From NCBI GenBank assembly GCA_958295825.1, contig OY282375.1, positions 3,891,489-3,955,488 on the forward strand: a stretch of DNA of 64,000 nucleotides, in the 5' to 3' direction. Below, in pieces: positions 26,795-36,707 of the stretch. The translations under genes were made by a program, and so were the position numbers. Position 1 is the stretch's first letter; each line of letters starts with the position of its first letter. Origin of the DNA: an uncultured Candidatus Entotheonella sp. (GTDB taxonomy: Bacteria > Tectomicrobia > Entotheonellia > Entotheonellales > Entotheonellaceae). The notes beneath the pieces are model-generated. The model saw nothing but the letters and a program-made list of their open reading frames with translations. It had not been told where the DNA came from and ran no database searches.

Positions 26795-28140
26795 CGCCCT
26801 CCCCGACAGCCCTGCACAGTCGCTTGACAGCCCTTCTCGGCGCCGAGAACGCCTGGATGGACGAGCCGACAACCGCCGGCCACGCCGTGGCGTCGCGGCG
26901 TCCGGCGGTCGTGGCGGCGCCGTGCGCGGCCGAACAGGTTGCCGCGGTTCTGGAACTGGCGTCGCGCGAGAAGCTGGGCGTGGTGCCGTGGGGCTGCGGT
27001 ACGCAGATGCACCTGGGGCCGCCGCCGGCTGAATACGACGTGGCGCTGTCGCTGAAGCACCTGACCCGCGTGCTGGATTATGACAGCGCCAACCTGACGC
27101 TCACCGCCGAAGCCGGGGTGGCGCTGCGCGAGGTGTACCGGCTGACTCTCCCGGGGCGCCAGTTCTTGCCGCTGGGCTATCCGGGCAGCGAGGCCAGCCT
27201 GGGCGGCCTGCTGGTGACCAATACCAGCGGCGTCAAGCGCCTGCGCTACGGCGGCATGCGGGACCTGTTGCTCGGCGTCCGGGTGGCGTTGCCGGAGGGA
27301 GAGTTGCTGCGCTACGGCGGACGGGTGGTGAAAAACGTCGCCGGCTACGACCTGTGCAAGCTGTACATCGGCTCGCTGGGCGCCTTTGGCGTGGTGACGG
27401 AAGCGACGTTTCGCCTGGCGATGCTGCCGGAAGACGAACGCCTGTTGGCCGTCGCGTTTCCGACCGTGGCGCAGGGCATGGCCGCGGCAACCGCGGTGCG
27501 CAGCGCGGCGTTGTTGCCGTCCACCGTCGCACTGGTCTCGGCGGCGGGGTGGGCGGATGCCTTGCCCGTGGGCCTGGAAGCGGGGCAGGCGGCGCTGCTG
27601 GTGCACATGGACGGCTCGCACGAATCGGTGCAGCGCCAGCTTGCCGAGGGCGAGGCGATTTGCACGTCGCACGGGGCCGTGCAGGCCGCCACGCTGAGCG
27701 GTGAGGAATTGCTGACGATGTGGGAGCGGCAGGAGGTGTGGCGCACGTCGGCGCCCGACCCGGCGCTGTTGCAGGTGCGCGTCGGGGTGCCGCCGTCCAA
27801 CGTGGAAACGGCGCTCGGCCTGCTGGACGAGGCGCCGAGGTTCTGCCGGGAGCCTGTCAGGTGGCTGGCGGACGCCGGTATCGGCTCGGTGACCGCCCGG
27901 TTGCCGCTCGATGCGCAGGCGGACGATCTGGCAGCGCAGGTGCAAGCGTGGCTGGGCAGCATTCGAGCGCGGCTCGATGACCGGCAGGGATTTGCCGTGG
28001 TGGAATCGGCGCCGGAGACCTTGATCACCCAGCTCGATGTTTGGGGCGCCTCGTCGGGCGCGAGCCTCCTGAAGCGATACAAGAGCCGGTTCGACCCGCA
28101 GGGCGTGCTGAATCTCGGGCGCTGCGTGGGCGGCCTGTGA
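26791..28140 (+). CDS. glcE: Glycolate oxidase subunit GlcE-like FAD-binding protein
   Basis: 449 residues from the ATG overlapping the GlcD stop. An FAD-binding PCMH domain covers residues 40-215 (VVPWGCGTQMHLGPPP, SLGGLLVTNTSG, VVKNVAGYDLCKLYIGSLGA). The C-terminal part is shorter than in GlcD, as in GlcE, and ends in FDPQGVLNLGRC. In E. coli GlcD, GlcE and the iron-sulfur GlcF form one enzyme; no GlcF follows here, as the next gene is on the other strand 10 bp away. Confidence 0.87.
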   Translation: MTPSPTALHSRLTALLGAENAWMDEPTTAGHAVASRRPAVVAAPCAAEQVAAVLELASREKLGVVPWGCGTQMHLGPPPAEYDVALSLKHLTRVLDYDSANLTLTAEAGVALREVYRLTLPGRQFLPLGYPGSEASLGGLLVTNTSGVKRLRYGGMRDLLLGVRVALPEGELLRYGGRVVKNVAGYDLCKLYIGSLGAFGVVTEATFRLAMLPEDERLLAVAFPTVAQGMAAATAVRSAALLPSTVALVSAAGWADALPVGLEAGQAALLVHMDGSHESVQRQLAEGEAICTSHGAVQAATLSGEELLTMWERQEVWRTSAPDPALLQVRVGVPPSNVETALGLLDEAPRFCREPVRWLADAGIGSVTARLPLDAQADDLAAQVQAWLGSIRARLDDRQGFAVVESAPETLITQLDVWGASSGASLLKRYKSRFDPQGVLNLGRCVGGL

Positions 28141-28150
28141 GGCGCCGTCG

Positions 28151-29308
28151 TTACCAGAGGCGGTCGGACGCCAGCTTGGCGCCCTCGCTCAGGGTGCGGA
28201 GCTTGGCCCACACGACCAGGGGCGCGACGTTCTCCGAACCGGCAAACGTTCCAAAGCCGCAATCGGTCGAGGCGATCACGCGGCTGCGGTCCCCCGCCAC
28301 TTCCACGGCCTGCACGATGCGGTTGGCCACCACTTCCGGATGCTCCACGTAATTGACCGTTGAATCGACAACACCCGGCAGCAGCAGCATGCCGTCAGGC
28401 AGCGGATGTTGCCTGAAGACGCGGCTTTCGTGCTGGTGCCGCGGGTTAGCGAGCTCGATGGACAAGGCGCCAACGCGCGCGCCGTACAGCAGCGGCAGGA
28501 TGTCTGCCAGCGCCACGTCGTGGACGTGCGGTCCGTCGTAGTTGCCCCAGCAGACGTGCAGGCGGATGCGCTCGGGCGGGATGTTGCGTATTGCTTGGTT
28601 GATGGCTTCGACGTGCAGCTCGACCATCTCCTGGAAACGCCGCAGGGATTCGTTCTGAAAAAAGTACGTCCGCTCCATGGCCAGGTCGGGGCAGTCGATC
28701 TGCAGGATCAGCCCCTTGGCGTGGATCAGCTCGTACTCCTTGCGCATCTGCTCGGCGAGGGCGAGGACATAGCGCTCGTGCGACTCGTAGTGGGCATTCA
28801 GCAGCGTAGTGGCGATGATACCGGGCGAGGCCGCGGTCATGAAGCGCTCGGTGAACGGGCGTGGCGCCTGCTCGGTGCTGCGCAGAAAGACGGCGCACTC
28901 GTTTTCCGCGGCGCTCAGGTCGGCATAGTGCACCTCGGCAAGCGCCTGCGGGGCGTTGAAAATCTTGGCGGCGCTGCGGCGGCGGGCCTTGATGATGGCT
29001 GCGTAGTCCGGGAAGTCCTGCCAATCCTGCGGCTGCGGCCGGGCGCTCTCGCCGCCGAAGCCCTGCATGCGCTGCGCCACGTACGTCTGAAAGCCCACGC
29101 GCGGCTGCTCGCCGTCGTTACCGATGTCGATGCCCGCTTCCAACTGCCCGCGCACCACCTCATCGACCGCCGCTTCGACCTGCCGTTGCATGTCGGCCTC
29201 GTCGATGGCCTCACCGCGCTCTTGCCTGATCAGCAGGTCGGCCAGCGGCTTGGGCCGCGGCAGGCTGCCGACGTGGGTTGTCAGAATGTGTTGTTCGCTG
29301 GTTTGCAT
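28151..29308 (-). CDS. Cobalamin-independent methionine synthase C-terminal family protein
   Basis: 385 residues with TTHVGSLPRP at the N-terminus, the hallmark of the MetE C-terminal barrel family. Zinc ligands expected in the family are present as His and Cys in RLHVCWGNYDGP and Cys in ASTDCGFGTF. The protein is half the size of MetE and lacks its N-terminal barrel, so it belongs to the short group that transfers methyl groups from donors other than methyltetrahydrofolate triglutamate, or degrades methylated compounds. Reaction not assigned. Confidence 0.85.
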   Translation of the reverse strand: MQTSEQHILTTHVGSLPRPKPLADLLIRQERGEAIDEADMQRQVEAAVDEVVRGQLEAGIDIGNDGEQPRVGFQTYVAQRMQGFGGESARPQPQDWQDFPDYAAIIKARRRSAAKIFNAPQALAEVHYADLSAAENECAVFLRSTEQAPRPFTERFMTAASPGIIATTLLNAHYESHERYVLALAEQMRKEYELIHAKGLILQIDCPDLAMERTYFFQNESLRRFQEMVELHVEAINQAIRNIPPERIRLHVCWGNYDGPHVHDVALADILPLLYGARVGALSIELANPRHQHESRVFRQHPLPDGMLLLPGVVDSTVNYVEHPEVVANRIVQAVEVAGDRSRVIASTDCGFGTFAGSENVAPLVVWAKLRTLSEGAKLASDRLW

Positions 29309-29447
29309 GCTTGCCTCTGGTCGTCAGGTGAGTTCTGTTCGCTGCAGGCGTCTCAAAAAGCGCAGACTCTATACGCTTGGGCGGTGGCATTGGCAATATG
29401 GGTACAATGCCACGTGAGAAGGTGATCCATTGGGGGCTTGCCTGGAT

Positions 29448-29939
29448 TCAGGGCGAGGGCGCGTCGGCGGTCTGCAACTGTTCCATGATGGCGTCGGTCC
29501 GTCCTTCGTTTCGGGAGACGCGGTCGCTGAGCGTGCGTAGTTCCGAGATGTCCTCAGCGAGGTCTTCGATGCGCCTGTCTTGGGCGTCGAAGCGTTGGTC
29601 GACGGCATCGAAACGTTGGTTGATGGACTTGTCCTGATCGTCGAACCGCTGGTTAATGTACTTGTCTTGAGCATCGAAGCGCCTGTCCTGAGCGTCGAAG
29701 CGGGCGTTCATCCCTGCTTGGAGGTCGTCGATGCGCTTATCTTGGGCATCAATGCGCTTGTCTTGGACATCGAAGCGTTTGTCTTGAACATCGAAGCGCT
29801 GGTTGATCTGTCGTGTCAATGTTTCGAAGTTCTGGTTTGATTGGTTGCGGAGAGGGGTAACGACAAAGAATTGCAGGAAGGTGAGGAGTGCTCCGATGGC
29901 AATGAATCCGCCGCCGTTGTCTTTCAGCCAAGTGCGCAT
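29448..29939 (-). CDS. Membrane-anchored heptad-repeat coiled-coil protein
   Basis: 163 residues from ATG 29939, chosen because TGGAGG lies upstream; the frame is open 55 codons further. One transmembrane helix (about 10-30) is followed by a long coiled coil made of seven-residue units of type QRFDAQD, KRIDAQD and similar, about eleven copies between residues 45 and 125, then a non-repetitive helical tail. The DNA repeats with 21-bp period. It resembles small DUF-type anchored coiled coils with an N-terminal membrane segment; function unknown. Confidence 0.75.
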   Translation of the reverse strand: MRTWLKDNGGGFIAIGALLTFLQFFVVTPLRNQSNQNFETLTRQINQRFDVQDKRFDVQDKRIDAQDKRIDDLQAGMNARFDAQDRRFDAQDKYINQRFDDQDKSINQRFDAVDQRFDAQDRRIEDLAEDISELRTLSDRVSRNEGRTDAIMEQLQTADAPSP

Positions 29940-30142
29940 GGTATTGGCCTCCAGGATTGTGGGATTTGAAAAATTGTACCACAGGTTGAGGGTATGGCGG
30001 CATGGTTGGTGCTCGGCCTGTCGGACTTTGGCGGGGCTGTATGCGACGGTTTCTTGTGCCAAGCTGCCCAAAGTCGTCCCAAAACCGTTTGCCTGTTTCA
30101 ACAACTATCGTCAACGATATCCCTAACGCGGAGGACCCCAGC

Positions 30143-30904
30143 ATGAAAAAAGTTCTCATTACCGGTATGAGCGGACTGATCGGCGGCCTGCTCAGACAGC
30201 ACCTGGAGGCGCGCGGCGGCTATGACCTCAGCGCCCTGAACCGGCAGCCGGTTGACGGGGTGCGCTGCTTTCAGGCCGATGTCGCCGATGCGGAGGCTAT
30301 CAAACCCGCTTTTGCCGGGCAAGACGTGGTGGTGCACCTGGCGGCGTATCTCGGCAGCGACGATTGGGAGGGGCAGTTGGCAGGCAACGTCATCGGCGCC
30401 TACAACGTGTTCGAGGCGGCGCGGCTGGCCGGCGTCAAGCGGGTGGTGTTCGCCAGCAGCGGCAACGCGGTGCGCGGTTTCGAGCAGGTAGCGCCGTATG
30501 AAGCGGTCACCGCCGGGCGGTACGACGAGGTGCCGGAGGAGTTTCCGCGCGTGACGCACGAGATGACGTGGCCCAGCGGCATTTACGGGGCGGCGAAAAT
30601 TTGGGGCGAGGTGTTGGGGCGCCATTTTTCTGACGCTTACGGCCTGTCGGTGCTGTGCGTGCGCATCGGCATGGTGCGCAAGGAGAACCGTCCGCAACTG
30701 CCGCGCGATTATTCCATCTACCTCAGCCACCGCGACGTGGTGCAAATCCTCACGCAGTGCATCGAGGCGCCGGACGATCTGCGGTACGACGTGTCCCTGG
30801 CTACCTCGAACAACCAATGGGGATACCGCGACCTCGAGCACGCGCGGCAGGTGCTCGGCTACGCGCCACAGGATTCCGCCGACACGTTCCGGGAGGAGTC
30901 ATAA
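30143..30904 (+). CDS. NAD-dependent epimerase/dehydratase family protein
   Basis: 253 residues, extended short-chain dehydrogenase. The cofactor motif GMSGLIGG is at 8-15, VVVHLAAYLG follows beta-4, and FASSGNAV precedes the catalytic YGAAK in SGIYGAAKIWGE. The pattern is close to uronate dehydrogenases and related sugar-acid enzymes, though substrate is not certain. AGGA lies upstream of ATG 30143, which is preferred over an earlier open frame. It is convergent with trkH, one base apart. Confidence 0.83.
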   Translation: MKKVLITGMSGLIGGLLRQHLEARGGYDLSALNRQPVDGVRCFQADVADAEAIKPAFAGQDVVVHLAAYLGSDDWEGQLAGNVIGAYNVFEAARLAGVKRVVFASSGNAVRGFEQVAPYEAVTAGRYDEVPEEFPRVTHEMTWPSGIYGAAKIWGEVLGRHFSDAYGLSVLCVRIGMVRKENRPQLPRDYSIYLSHRDVVQILTQCIEAPDDLRYDVSLATSNNQWGYRDLEHARQVLGYAPQDSADTFREES

Positions 30905-30905
30905 A

Positions 30906-32354
30906 TCAGCGTTTCCAGAAGTCCGGCACGAACAGCACCAGCAGGGTAAAGATCTCCAGCCGCCCCAGCAGCATGGCGACGCACATCGCCCATTTCGACA
31001 CGGCGCCGATGCCGTCGTAGTGGCTCCCCACCGCCCAGAAACCGTGTCCCAGATTGTTGAGGCACGCCGCCACCGCGGCGAAGGACGACAGCAGGTCGAG
31101 GCCGTCTACCGTCAGCACCAGCATCATCAGCGCAAAGCAGGCCAGGTAAATGGCGAAGAAACCCCACATCGCCTCGAGGACTTTGTCCGGCAGGGCCGTC
31201 TTGCCGATCCGGATGACGAAAATGCCGTTGGGGTGAATGAGCCGCTTGATTTCCCGCAGGGCGTGTTTGGCCAGCAGGATGAGGCGAATGACCTTCACGC
31301 CGCCGGCCGTCGACCCCGTGCAGCCGCCGATGAAGCTCGCGAACAGCAGGATCAGGACCAGCGTCGCCGGCCATTGTTCGTAAGCGGTGGCGCTGAAGCC
31401 TGCCGTGAGGCCGATGGATACCGTGTGGAACACCGCGTAATGCCAAGCCTCGCCGACGTCATAGGCATTGACGTACACCAAGCCGACGAAGCTGTAAACG
31501 GCCACCACGGCGAGGATGATCAGGTACACCTTCCATTCCGGGTCTTGCGTGTATGCCGACCCGTGGCGGCGCTGCAGGGCCAAGTAGTGCAGCGAAAATT
31601 TCGTGCCCGAGATCAGCATGAAGACGATGCAGATCAGTTCAATGGTGGCGCTGTTGAAGTGGCCGATGCTGTCGTCGTGGGTCGAGAAGCCGCCGAGGGC
31701 GACGGTCGAAAAGCTGTGGCCGATGGCGTCGAACAGGCTCATGCCGGCCAGCCAGTAGGCGGCGGCGCAGGCGAAGGTCAGGCCGAAATAGATGTACCAC
31801 AGGGTTTTGGCCGTTTCGGCGATGCGCGGCGTCAGCTTGGCGTCCTTGACCGGGCCGGGAATTTCGGCGCGGTACAGCAGCATGCCGCCGACGCCGAGCA
31901 TGGGCAGCACGGCCACCGCCAGCACGATGATGCCCATGCCGCCCAGCCATTGCAGGAGCTGGCGATAGAACAGCAGGGCGTGCGGCAGGGCGTCGAGGCC
32001 GCTCAGCACCGTGGCGCCGGTGCTGGTGAGGCCGGAAAAGGACTCGAACACCGCGTTGGTGAACGAAATGCCCAGCCCCGGCATGGCAACGAACGGCAGG
32101 GCGCCGAAGAGGCTCAGCACCGTCCAGAACAGGACCACGATCAGGAAGCCGTCGCGTACCCGCAATTCTTCCCGGTGTCGGCGGAACACCTGCCACAGCA
32201 CGACGCCGGTGACGAGGGTGATACAGAAGGAGAGGCCGAACGATCCGGCGCCGCCATCCTGGTAGATAAAGGCGACAATTACCGGCGGTATCATCGTGAG
32301 GCTGAACACGGCCAGCAGGATGCCGACGACGCGGAGGATGGTTTTGGCTTGCAT
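30906..32354 (-). CDS. trkH: Trk-type potassium uptake protein TrkH
   Basis: 482 residues from ATG 32354, which gives the usual TrkH length and N-terminus ([18 protein letters not shown]). The four pore-loop selectivity regions are visible: [39 protein letters not shown] and [13 protein letters not shown]. It forms the potassium channel in the inner membrane and needs cytoplasmic TrkA, which is not in the window. A c-di-AMP synthase is encoded 8 kb away, and c-di-AMP is a known regulator of potassium uptake in other bacteria. Confidence 0.9.
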   Translation of the reverse strand: MQAKTILRVVGILLAVFSLTMIPPVIVAFIYQDGGAGSFGLSFCITLVTGVVLWQVFRRHREELRVRDGFLIVVLFWTVLSLFGALPFVAMPGLGISFTNAVFESFSGLTSTGATVLSGLDALPHALLFYRQLLQWLGGMGIIVLAVAVLPMLGVGGMLLYRAEIPGPVKDAKLTPRIAETAKTLWYIYFGLTFACAAAYWLAGMSLFDAIGHSFSTVALGGFSTHDDSIGHFNSATIELICIVFMLISGTKFSLHYLALQRRHGSAYTQDPEWKVYLIILAVVAVYSFVGLVYVNAYDVGEAWHYAVFHTVSIGLTAGFSATAYEQWPATLVLILLFASFIGGCTGSTAGGVKVIRLILLAKHALREIKRLIHPNGIFVIRIGKTALPDKVLEAMWGFFAIYLACFALMMLVLTVDGLDLLSSFAAVAACLNNLGHGFWAVGSHYDGIGAVSKWAMCVAMLLGRLEIFTLLVLFVPDFWKR

Positions 32355-32578
32355 GTTCAGCACTCGTGGGGTGAGGGGGAATTCCGGCCGTGAGACGCGA
32401 CGCAGTTTCGTCAACGGTGGGGCGATTGTAGTCACGGGGCTTGCGGGGGGTCAAATGCAGCGTGCGCCGGCCGGCGTCCTGCGCGGCGGCTTGCGCCTCA
32501 CCCTGTAAACCACTATAAACGTCAGCAGTTTCAACGCATCCCGCCGTCCGAACATCACCCGAGCCAAAGGAGGCCATC

Positions 32579-33637
32579 GTGCCAACATTCGCTGCGCCGG
32601 ACCTGCAACGTCTGACCGAAGAAGTCTTTCACGCCGTCGGATTTCCGCGCCAGGAGGCCGCGACGATCGCCGAGATCATGGTGCAGGCCAACCTGGCGGG
32701 GCACGATTCGCACGGCGTCATTCATATCCCGGGCTATGTCGGGCGCATTCGCAGCGGCCACGTGCGGCCGGGAGCGGCGGTGGAAACCGTGCACGAGACG
32801 TCGACGACGGCCGTGCTGGACGGCCATTTCACCATGGGGCACGTGGCGGCCAGTAAGGCGATGCAGTTGGCCATCGGCAAGGCGCGGGAGCACGCTATCG
32901 CGGCCGTCGGGGTGCACAACCTCAACCACATTGGCCGCATCGGCGCCTACCCGTTGATGGCCGCTGAGGCCGGCATGGGCGCCATCGTCACGGCGTCCGC
33001 TGGCGGCGCCGGCAAGCTGGTCACGCCGTTTCTGGGCATGCAGCCCCGTTTGGCTACCAACCCCATCGCCATGGCCTTCCCCAACCCGGCCGGTGCGCCG
33101 CTGCTGCTCGACATGGCCACGTCGGCTGCGGCCGCCGGCAAAATTCGCCTGATGCTGAATCGCGGGCATGAGACGGGAACGGGCTGGATCATCAACAAAG
33201 ACGGCCTGCCGACCCGCGACCCGGCGGACTTCTACGCTGGCGGCATGGCGCTGCCTCTGGGCGGCGATCAGGGCCACAAGGGCTACGGCTTGGCGGTCAT
33301 GGTGGAAGTGCTCTCCGGCATCCTGGCGCGCACCGGAACCGCGGCCAAGGACAGGCAGGACCTCAACAACGGCACCTTCATGATCGTCATTGACGTCGCC
33401 GCTTTCTTACCCTTGGAGCAGTTTCACGCCGAAATGGCCGAGTTGGTCGATTATCTGCACGACACGCCGCCGGCGCCCGGACAGGAGGGCGTTCTGGTGC
33501 CGGGCGAATACGAGGCGCGCAACGAGGCCGCCCGCCGCCGCGACGGCATCCCCGTCGAGGACGAGACGTGGCGTCAGATTCGCGACACCGTGGAGGAGCT
33601 TGGGATCGCCTCTGCTCTGCCCAACGCACTGGCCTGA
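32579..33637 (+). CDS. Ldh family (malate/L-sulfolactate/ureidoglycolate) NAD(P) oxidoreductase
   Basis: 352 residues, GTG start with a strong AAAGGAGG. MVQANLAGHDSHGVIHIPGY is the family signature with its conserved HDSHG; GVHNLNHIGRIGAYP, FGGxxx-like LGMQPRLATNPIAMAFP, and GGDQGHKGYGLAVMVEVLSG follow. These enzymes reduce 2-keto acids using NAD(P)H and are unrelated to classical lactate dehydrogenase. Substrate not assignable. It adds to the set of hydroxy-acid enzymes in this part of the genome. Confidence 0.87.
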   Translation: MPTFAAPDLQRLTEEVFHAVGFPRQEAATIAEIMVQANLAGHDSHGVIHIPGYVGRIRSGHVRPGAAVETVHETSTTAVLDGHFTMGHVAASKAMQLAIGKAREHAIAAVGVHNLNHIGRIGAYPLMAAEAGMGAIVTASAGGAGKLVTPFLGMQPRLATNPIAMAFPNPAGAPLLLDMATSAAAAGKIRLMLNRGHETGTGWIINKDGLPTRDPADFYAGGMALPLGGDQGHKGYGLAVMVEVLSGILARTGTAAKDRQDLNNGTFMIVIDVAAFLPLEQFHAEMAELVDYLHDTPPAPGQEGVLVPGEYEARNEAARRRDGIPVEDETWRQIRDTVEELGIASALPNALA

Positions 33638-33764
33638 CGGGGCGCCGCCGCTTTTGCGTTGCGTTGCGTTCGTATGCGAGAATACGCGACTACGCAGCGC
33701 GTCGCGGCTGGACGTTACGGGACGGGCGCATGACCCGGTTTTCAGCAAGCAAATGGGGGTGGTT

Positions 33765-34517
33765 ATGTCCGGTCATTCAAAATGGTCGAGTATCAAGCAC
33801 AAAAAGGCCATGGTGGATGCACGCCGTGGCAAGATGTTCACTAAACTGATCCGCGAGCTGACGTCGGCCGCCCGCGCCGCCGGGGGCGACCCGAACGCCA
33901 ACCCGCGTCTGCGTACCGCGGTGGCTTCGGCCAAGGGCGCCAACATGCCGGCCGACACCATCCAGCGCGCCATCCAGAAGGGCACCGGCGACACCGCGGG
34001 CGAGATGTACGAGGAAGTGACCTATGAGGGCTACGGCGCCGGCGGCGTGGCTGTTCTGGTCGATACGCTGACCGACAACAAGAACCGCACGGTTGCCGAA
34101 ATTCGCCATCTGTTCGCCAAGCACGGCGGCGGCATGGGCGAGAACGGCTGCGTTGCATGGATGTTCCAGCGGCAGGGTTTTCTCGCGCTCGACGCCGGCA
34201 GCATTGACGAAGACGCCCTCCTCGAACTCGTCCTGGAGGCCGGCGGAGACGACGTCAGAACGGAAAACGACCTGTACGAAATCCTGACCTCACCGGAGAC
34301 TTTCGAAGACGTACGCAGCTCGCTTGAGGCGCAGGGCCTGACGCCCGAGGTGGCGGAGGTCACCATGCTGCCGCAGTCGACCGTGACGATCGAGGGCAAG
34401 CAGGCCGAGCAGGTCATCCGCCTGATGGAGGCGCTGGACGACCAGGACGACGTGCGGCGCGCCTATGCCAATTTCGACATTCCCGACGAGATCATGGCTG
34501 CGTTGGCGGCTTCGTAA
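33765..34517 (+). CDS. yebC: YebC/PmpR family DNA-binding transcriptional regulator
   Basis: 250 residues. MSGHSKWSSIKHKKAMVDAR is the invariant start of the family, so ATG 33765 is certain despite an open frame upstream. ANMPADTIQRAIQKGTG, YEGYGAGGVAVLVDTLTDN and GGMGENGCVAWMF are all conserved. Family members bind DNA as regulators, and some act in translation of proline stretches. The position before ruvC is the standard proteobacterial order. Confidence 0.93.
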   Translation: MSGHSKWSSIKHKKAMVDARRGKMFTKLIRELTSAARAAGGDPNANPRLRTAVASAKGANMPADTIQRAIQKGTGDTAGEMYEEVTYEGYGAGGVAVLVDTLTDNKNRTVAEIRHLFAKHGGGMGENGCVAWMFQRQGFLALDAGSIDEDALLELVLEAGGDDVRTENDLYEILTSPETFEDVRSSLEAQGLTPEVAEVTMLPQSTVTIEGKQAEQVIRLMEALDDQDDVRRAYANFDIPDEIMAALAAS

Positions 34518-34556
34518 CCCACGCCTCACGAACGGGCCGCAGCGACGGGGGACAGC

Positions 34557-35045
34557 GTGCGTGTGGTAGGCATTGACCCAGGATCGCTGGTGACCGGCTA
34601 CGGTGTCGTCGAGCACGGCGCCAGTATGCAGGCGCTCGCTTGGGGCGCTGTGCGCACCTCGGCCCGGCAGCCGCTGACGGTGCGGCTCAAACAAATTTAC
34701 GAGGGGTTGTCGGAGGTCATCCAAGTCTGGCAGCCCGAGGCCGCCGTGGTGGAGAAGGTCTTCTTCGCCGAGAACGCCAGGGCCGCCCTGACGCTGGGCC
34801 AGGCGCGCGGCGTGGCCCTGCTGACAGTCGCCAATGCCGCGGTGCCGCTGGTGGAGTATTCGGCCTTGGAGATCAAGCAGGCCGTCGTTGGCTATGGCCG
34901 TGCGGCCAAGGAACAAGTCCAGCACATGGTTCGTGTGCTTCTGAACCTCCCGACGGCACCCCGTCCCGCTGACGCGGCCGATGCCTTGGCCGCCGCCATT
35001 TGCTACCTGCACAGCCACGAATGGCAGAGAAAACTGGCGCCATGA
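34557..35045 (+). CDS. ruvC: Crossover junction endodeoxyribonuclease RuvC
   Basis: 162 residues, GTG start. Catalytic acids are Asp7 in GIDPGSLVTGYG, Glu in AVVEKVFFAEN and the Asp pair in RPADAADALAAAI. It cuts Holliday junctions in recombinational repair. Its stop overlaps the ruvA start (ATGA), and yebC lies 39 bp upstream. Confidence 0.94.
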   Translation: MRVVGIDPGSLVTGYGVVEHGASMQALAWGAVRTSARQPLTVRLKQIYEGLSEVIQVWQPEAAVVEKVFFAENARAALTLGQARGVALLTVANAAVPLVEYSALEIKQAVVGYGRAAKEQVQHMVRVLLNLPTAPRPADAADALAAAICYLHSHEWQRKLAP

Positions 35046-35647
35046 TCGTGCTTCTGCAAGGCCTCCTGATGGACAAAACGGTCGAGCACGCGGTGATTGA
35101 TGTGCATGGCGTCGGCTATCAGGCGGATATTCCCTTGTCCACCTACTACGTGCTGCCGGGCGTGGGTGAGAGCGTTACGCTGCGCACTACCATGTACGTG
35201 CGCGAAGACACCATGCGACTGTACGGCTTCGCCACCGAGGAAGAGCGCAGCCTCTTCGAGATGCTCATTACGGTGTCGTCGATCGGTCCGCGCCTGGCTC
35301 TCAACATGCTGTCCAGCATCCCCGCGGGCGAGTTGCAGGCGTGCATCGCCCAGGCGGAGGTGTCCAGGCTGCAAACTATTCCCGGCATCGGCCGCAAAAC
35401 CGCTGAACGTGTTGTCCTCGAATTGCAGGAAAAGATCGTGAAGCTCGACGTGGCGCCGTCCGGGCTGCCGCGCGAGTCGGTCCCGGCGGACGAGCAGGTG
35501 GTGGGCGACGTGGTGTCGGCCCTGCTCAATCTGGGATACAAGCGCAACGAGGCGCAGCGCGCCGTGCAGGCCGCGCGTCGGGAGCGGGATGGGCGGCCGG
35601 TGCTGGAAACTCTCCTGAAGGACACGTTGCAAAAGCTGGCAACTTAG
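35042..35647 (+). CDS. ruvA: Holliday junction DNA helicase subunit RuvA
   Basis: 201 residues starting at the ATG that overlaps the ruvC stop. N-terminal OB fold (IVLLQGLLMDKT, VDVHGVGY-like IDVHGVGYQADIP), two helix-hairpin-helix motifs (SSIGPRLALNML and IPGIGRKTAERVVLEL) and a C-terminal domain III (VVSALLNLGYKRNEAQRAV) that contacts RuvB. It binds the four-way junction and loads RuvB. ruvB begins 14 bp later. Confidence 0.94.
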   Translation: MIVLLQGLLMDKTVEHAVIDVHGVGYQADIPLSTYYVLPGVGESVTLRTTMYVREDTMRLYGFATEEERSLFEMLITVSSIGPRLALNMLSSIPAGELQACIAQAEVSRLQTIPGIGRKTAERVVLELQEKIVKLDVAPSGLPRESVPADEQVVGDVVSALLNLGYKRNEAQRAVQAARRERDGRPVLETLLKDTLQKLAT

Positions 35648-35661
35648 CTTAGGGGCGCAGA

Positions 35662-36681
35662 GTGATAGAGCGCATCGTGGATCGAACCCAGGATTCCGAG
35701 GAGAACATCCTCGAAGTCAGCCTGCGTCCGCTTGCGCTTGAGGACTACGTTGGGCAGTCGCAGAGCAAAGAAAATCTCCGCATCCTGATCGAGGCCGCCC
35801 GGCAGCGCGCCGACACGATTGACCACATTCTCTTCAGCGGGCCGCCCGGCCTCGGCAAGACCACCCTGGCGCACATTATCGCCAACGAGATGCAGGTCAA
35901 CGTCAAGACCACCTCGGGGCCGATTCTGGAACGGCCCGGCGACCTGGCCGCCATCCTCACCAATCTGCAGCAGGGCGACGTGTTTTTCATCGACGAGATC
36001 CACCGCTTGTCGCACGTCATCGAGGAAGTGCTGTATCCCGCTATGGAAGACTTTCAACTCGACATCATCATCGGGCAGGGACCGAGCGCCCGCACGATCA
36101 AGCTGAGCCTGCCGCGCTTCACCCTCGTCGGCGCCACCACGCGGGCGGGGCTGCTGACCTCGCCGCTGCGCGACCGGTTTGGCGTGGTGATGCGGTTGGA
36201 TTTTTATACGCAGGAGGAGTTGCAGGTAATTCTGCGCCGCTCCGCCGACCTGTTGCGAGTCGGCATCGACCAGGAGGGCACCGTCGAGATCGCCCGGCGT
36301 TCGCGCGGCACGCCGCGGGTGGCGAACCGCTTGCTCAAGCGGGTGCGTGATTACGCGCAGGTGCGGGCGGATGGCTTCATTACCTGTGAGGTGGCCGCCC
36401 AAGCCCTGAAACTTCTGGACGTCGACGACCTGGGGCTGGACAAGATGGACCGGCAGCTTCTGGAAGCGATTATCGACAAGTTTGGCGGTGGCCCGGTGGG
36501 TCTGGAAACGCTTTCCGCCGTCCTCAACGAGGAGAAGGACACCATTGAGGACGTGTACGAGCCGTTCCTGATCCAGGAGGGCTACCTCAAACGCACGCCG
36601 CGCGGACGTACCGCCACCCCCCTGGCGTATCGCCACTTGCGGCGCCGGCTCATAACCGATGGCCAAGCCCGCCTGCTGTAA
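35662..36681 (+). CDS. ruvB: Holliday junction branch migration ATPase RuvB
   Basis: 339 residues with GTG start. Walker [10 protein letters not shown], Walker B FFIDEIHR, sensor VGATTRAG and arginine finger region SPLRDRFGV are present, with the winged-helix tail [13 protein letters not shown]. It forms hexameric rings that drive branch migration with RuvA. Last gene of the ruvCAB unit; queA follows after 26 bp and may be cotranscribed. Confidence 0.95.
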   Translation: MIERIVDRTQDSEENILEVSLRPLALEDYVGQSQSKENLRILIEAARQRADTIDHILFSGPPGLGKTTLAHIIANEMQVNVKTTSGPILERPGDLAAILTNLQQGDVFFIDEIHRLSHVIEEVLYPAMEDFQLDIIIGQGPSARTIKLSLPRFTLVGATTRAGLLTSPLRDRFGVVMRLDFYTQEELQVILRRSADLLRVGIDQEGTVEIARRSRGTPRVANRLLKRVRDYAQVRADGFITCEVAAQALKLLDVDDLGLDKMDRQLLEAIIDKFGGGPVGLETLSAVLNEEKDTIEDVYEPFLIQEGYLKRTPRGRTATPLAYRHLRRRLITDGQARLL

Positions 36682-36707
36682 TTTCCTGTCGTGAGAAAGC
36701 GCCCGCC

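Noticed and set aside
31020..32393. Plus-strand frame of about 450 codons
   Set aside because: Antisense of trkH with Gln/His-rich nonsense sequence and no family signal.
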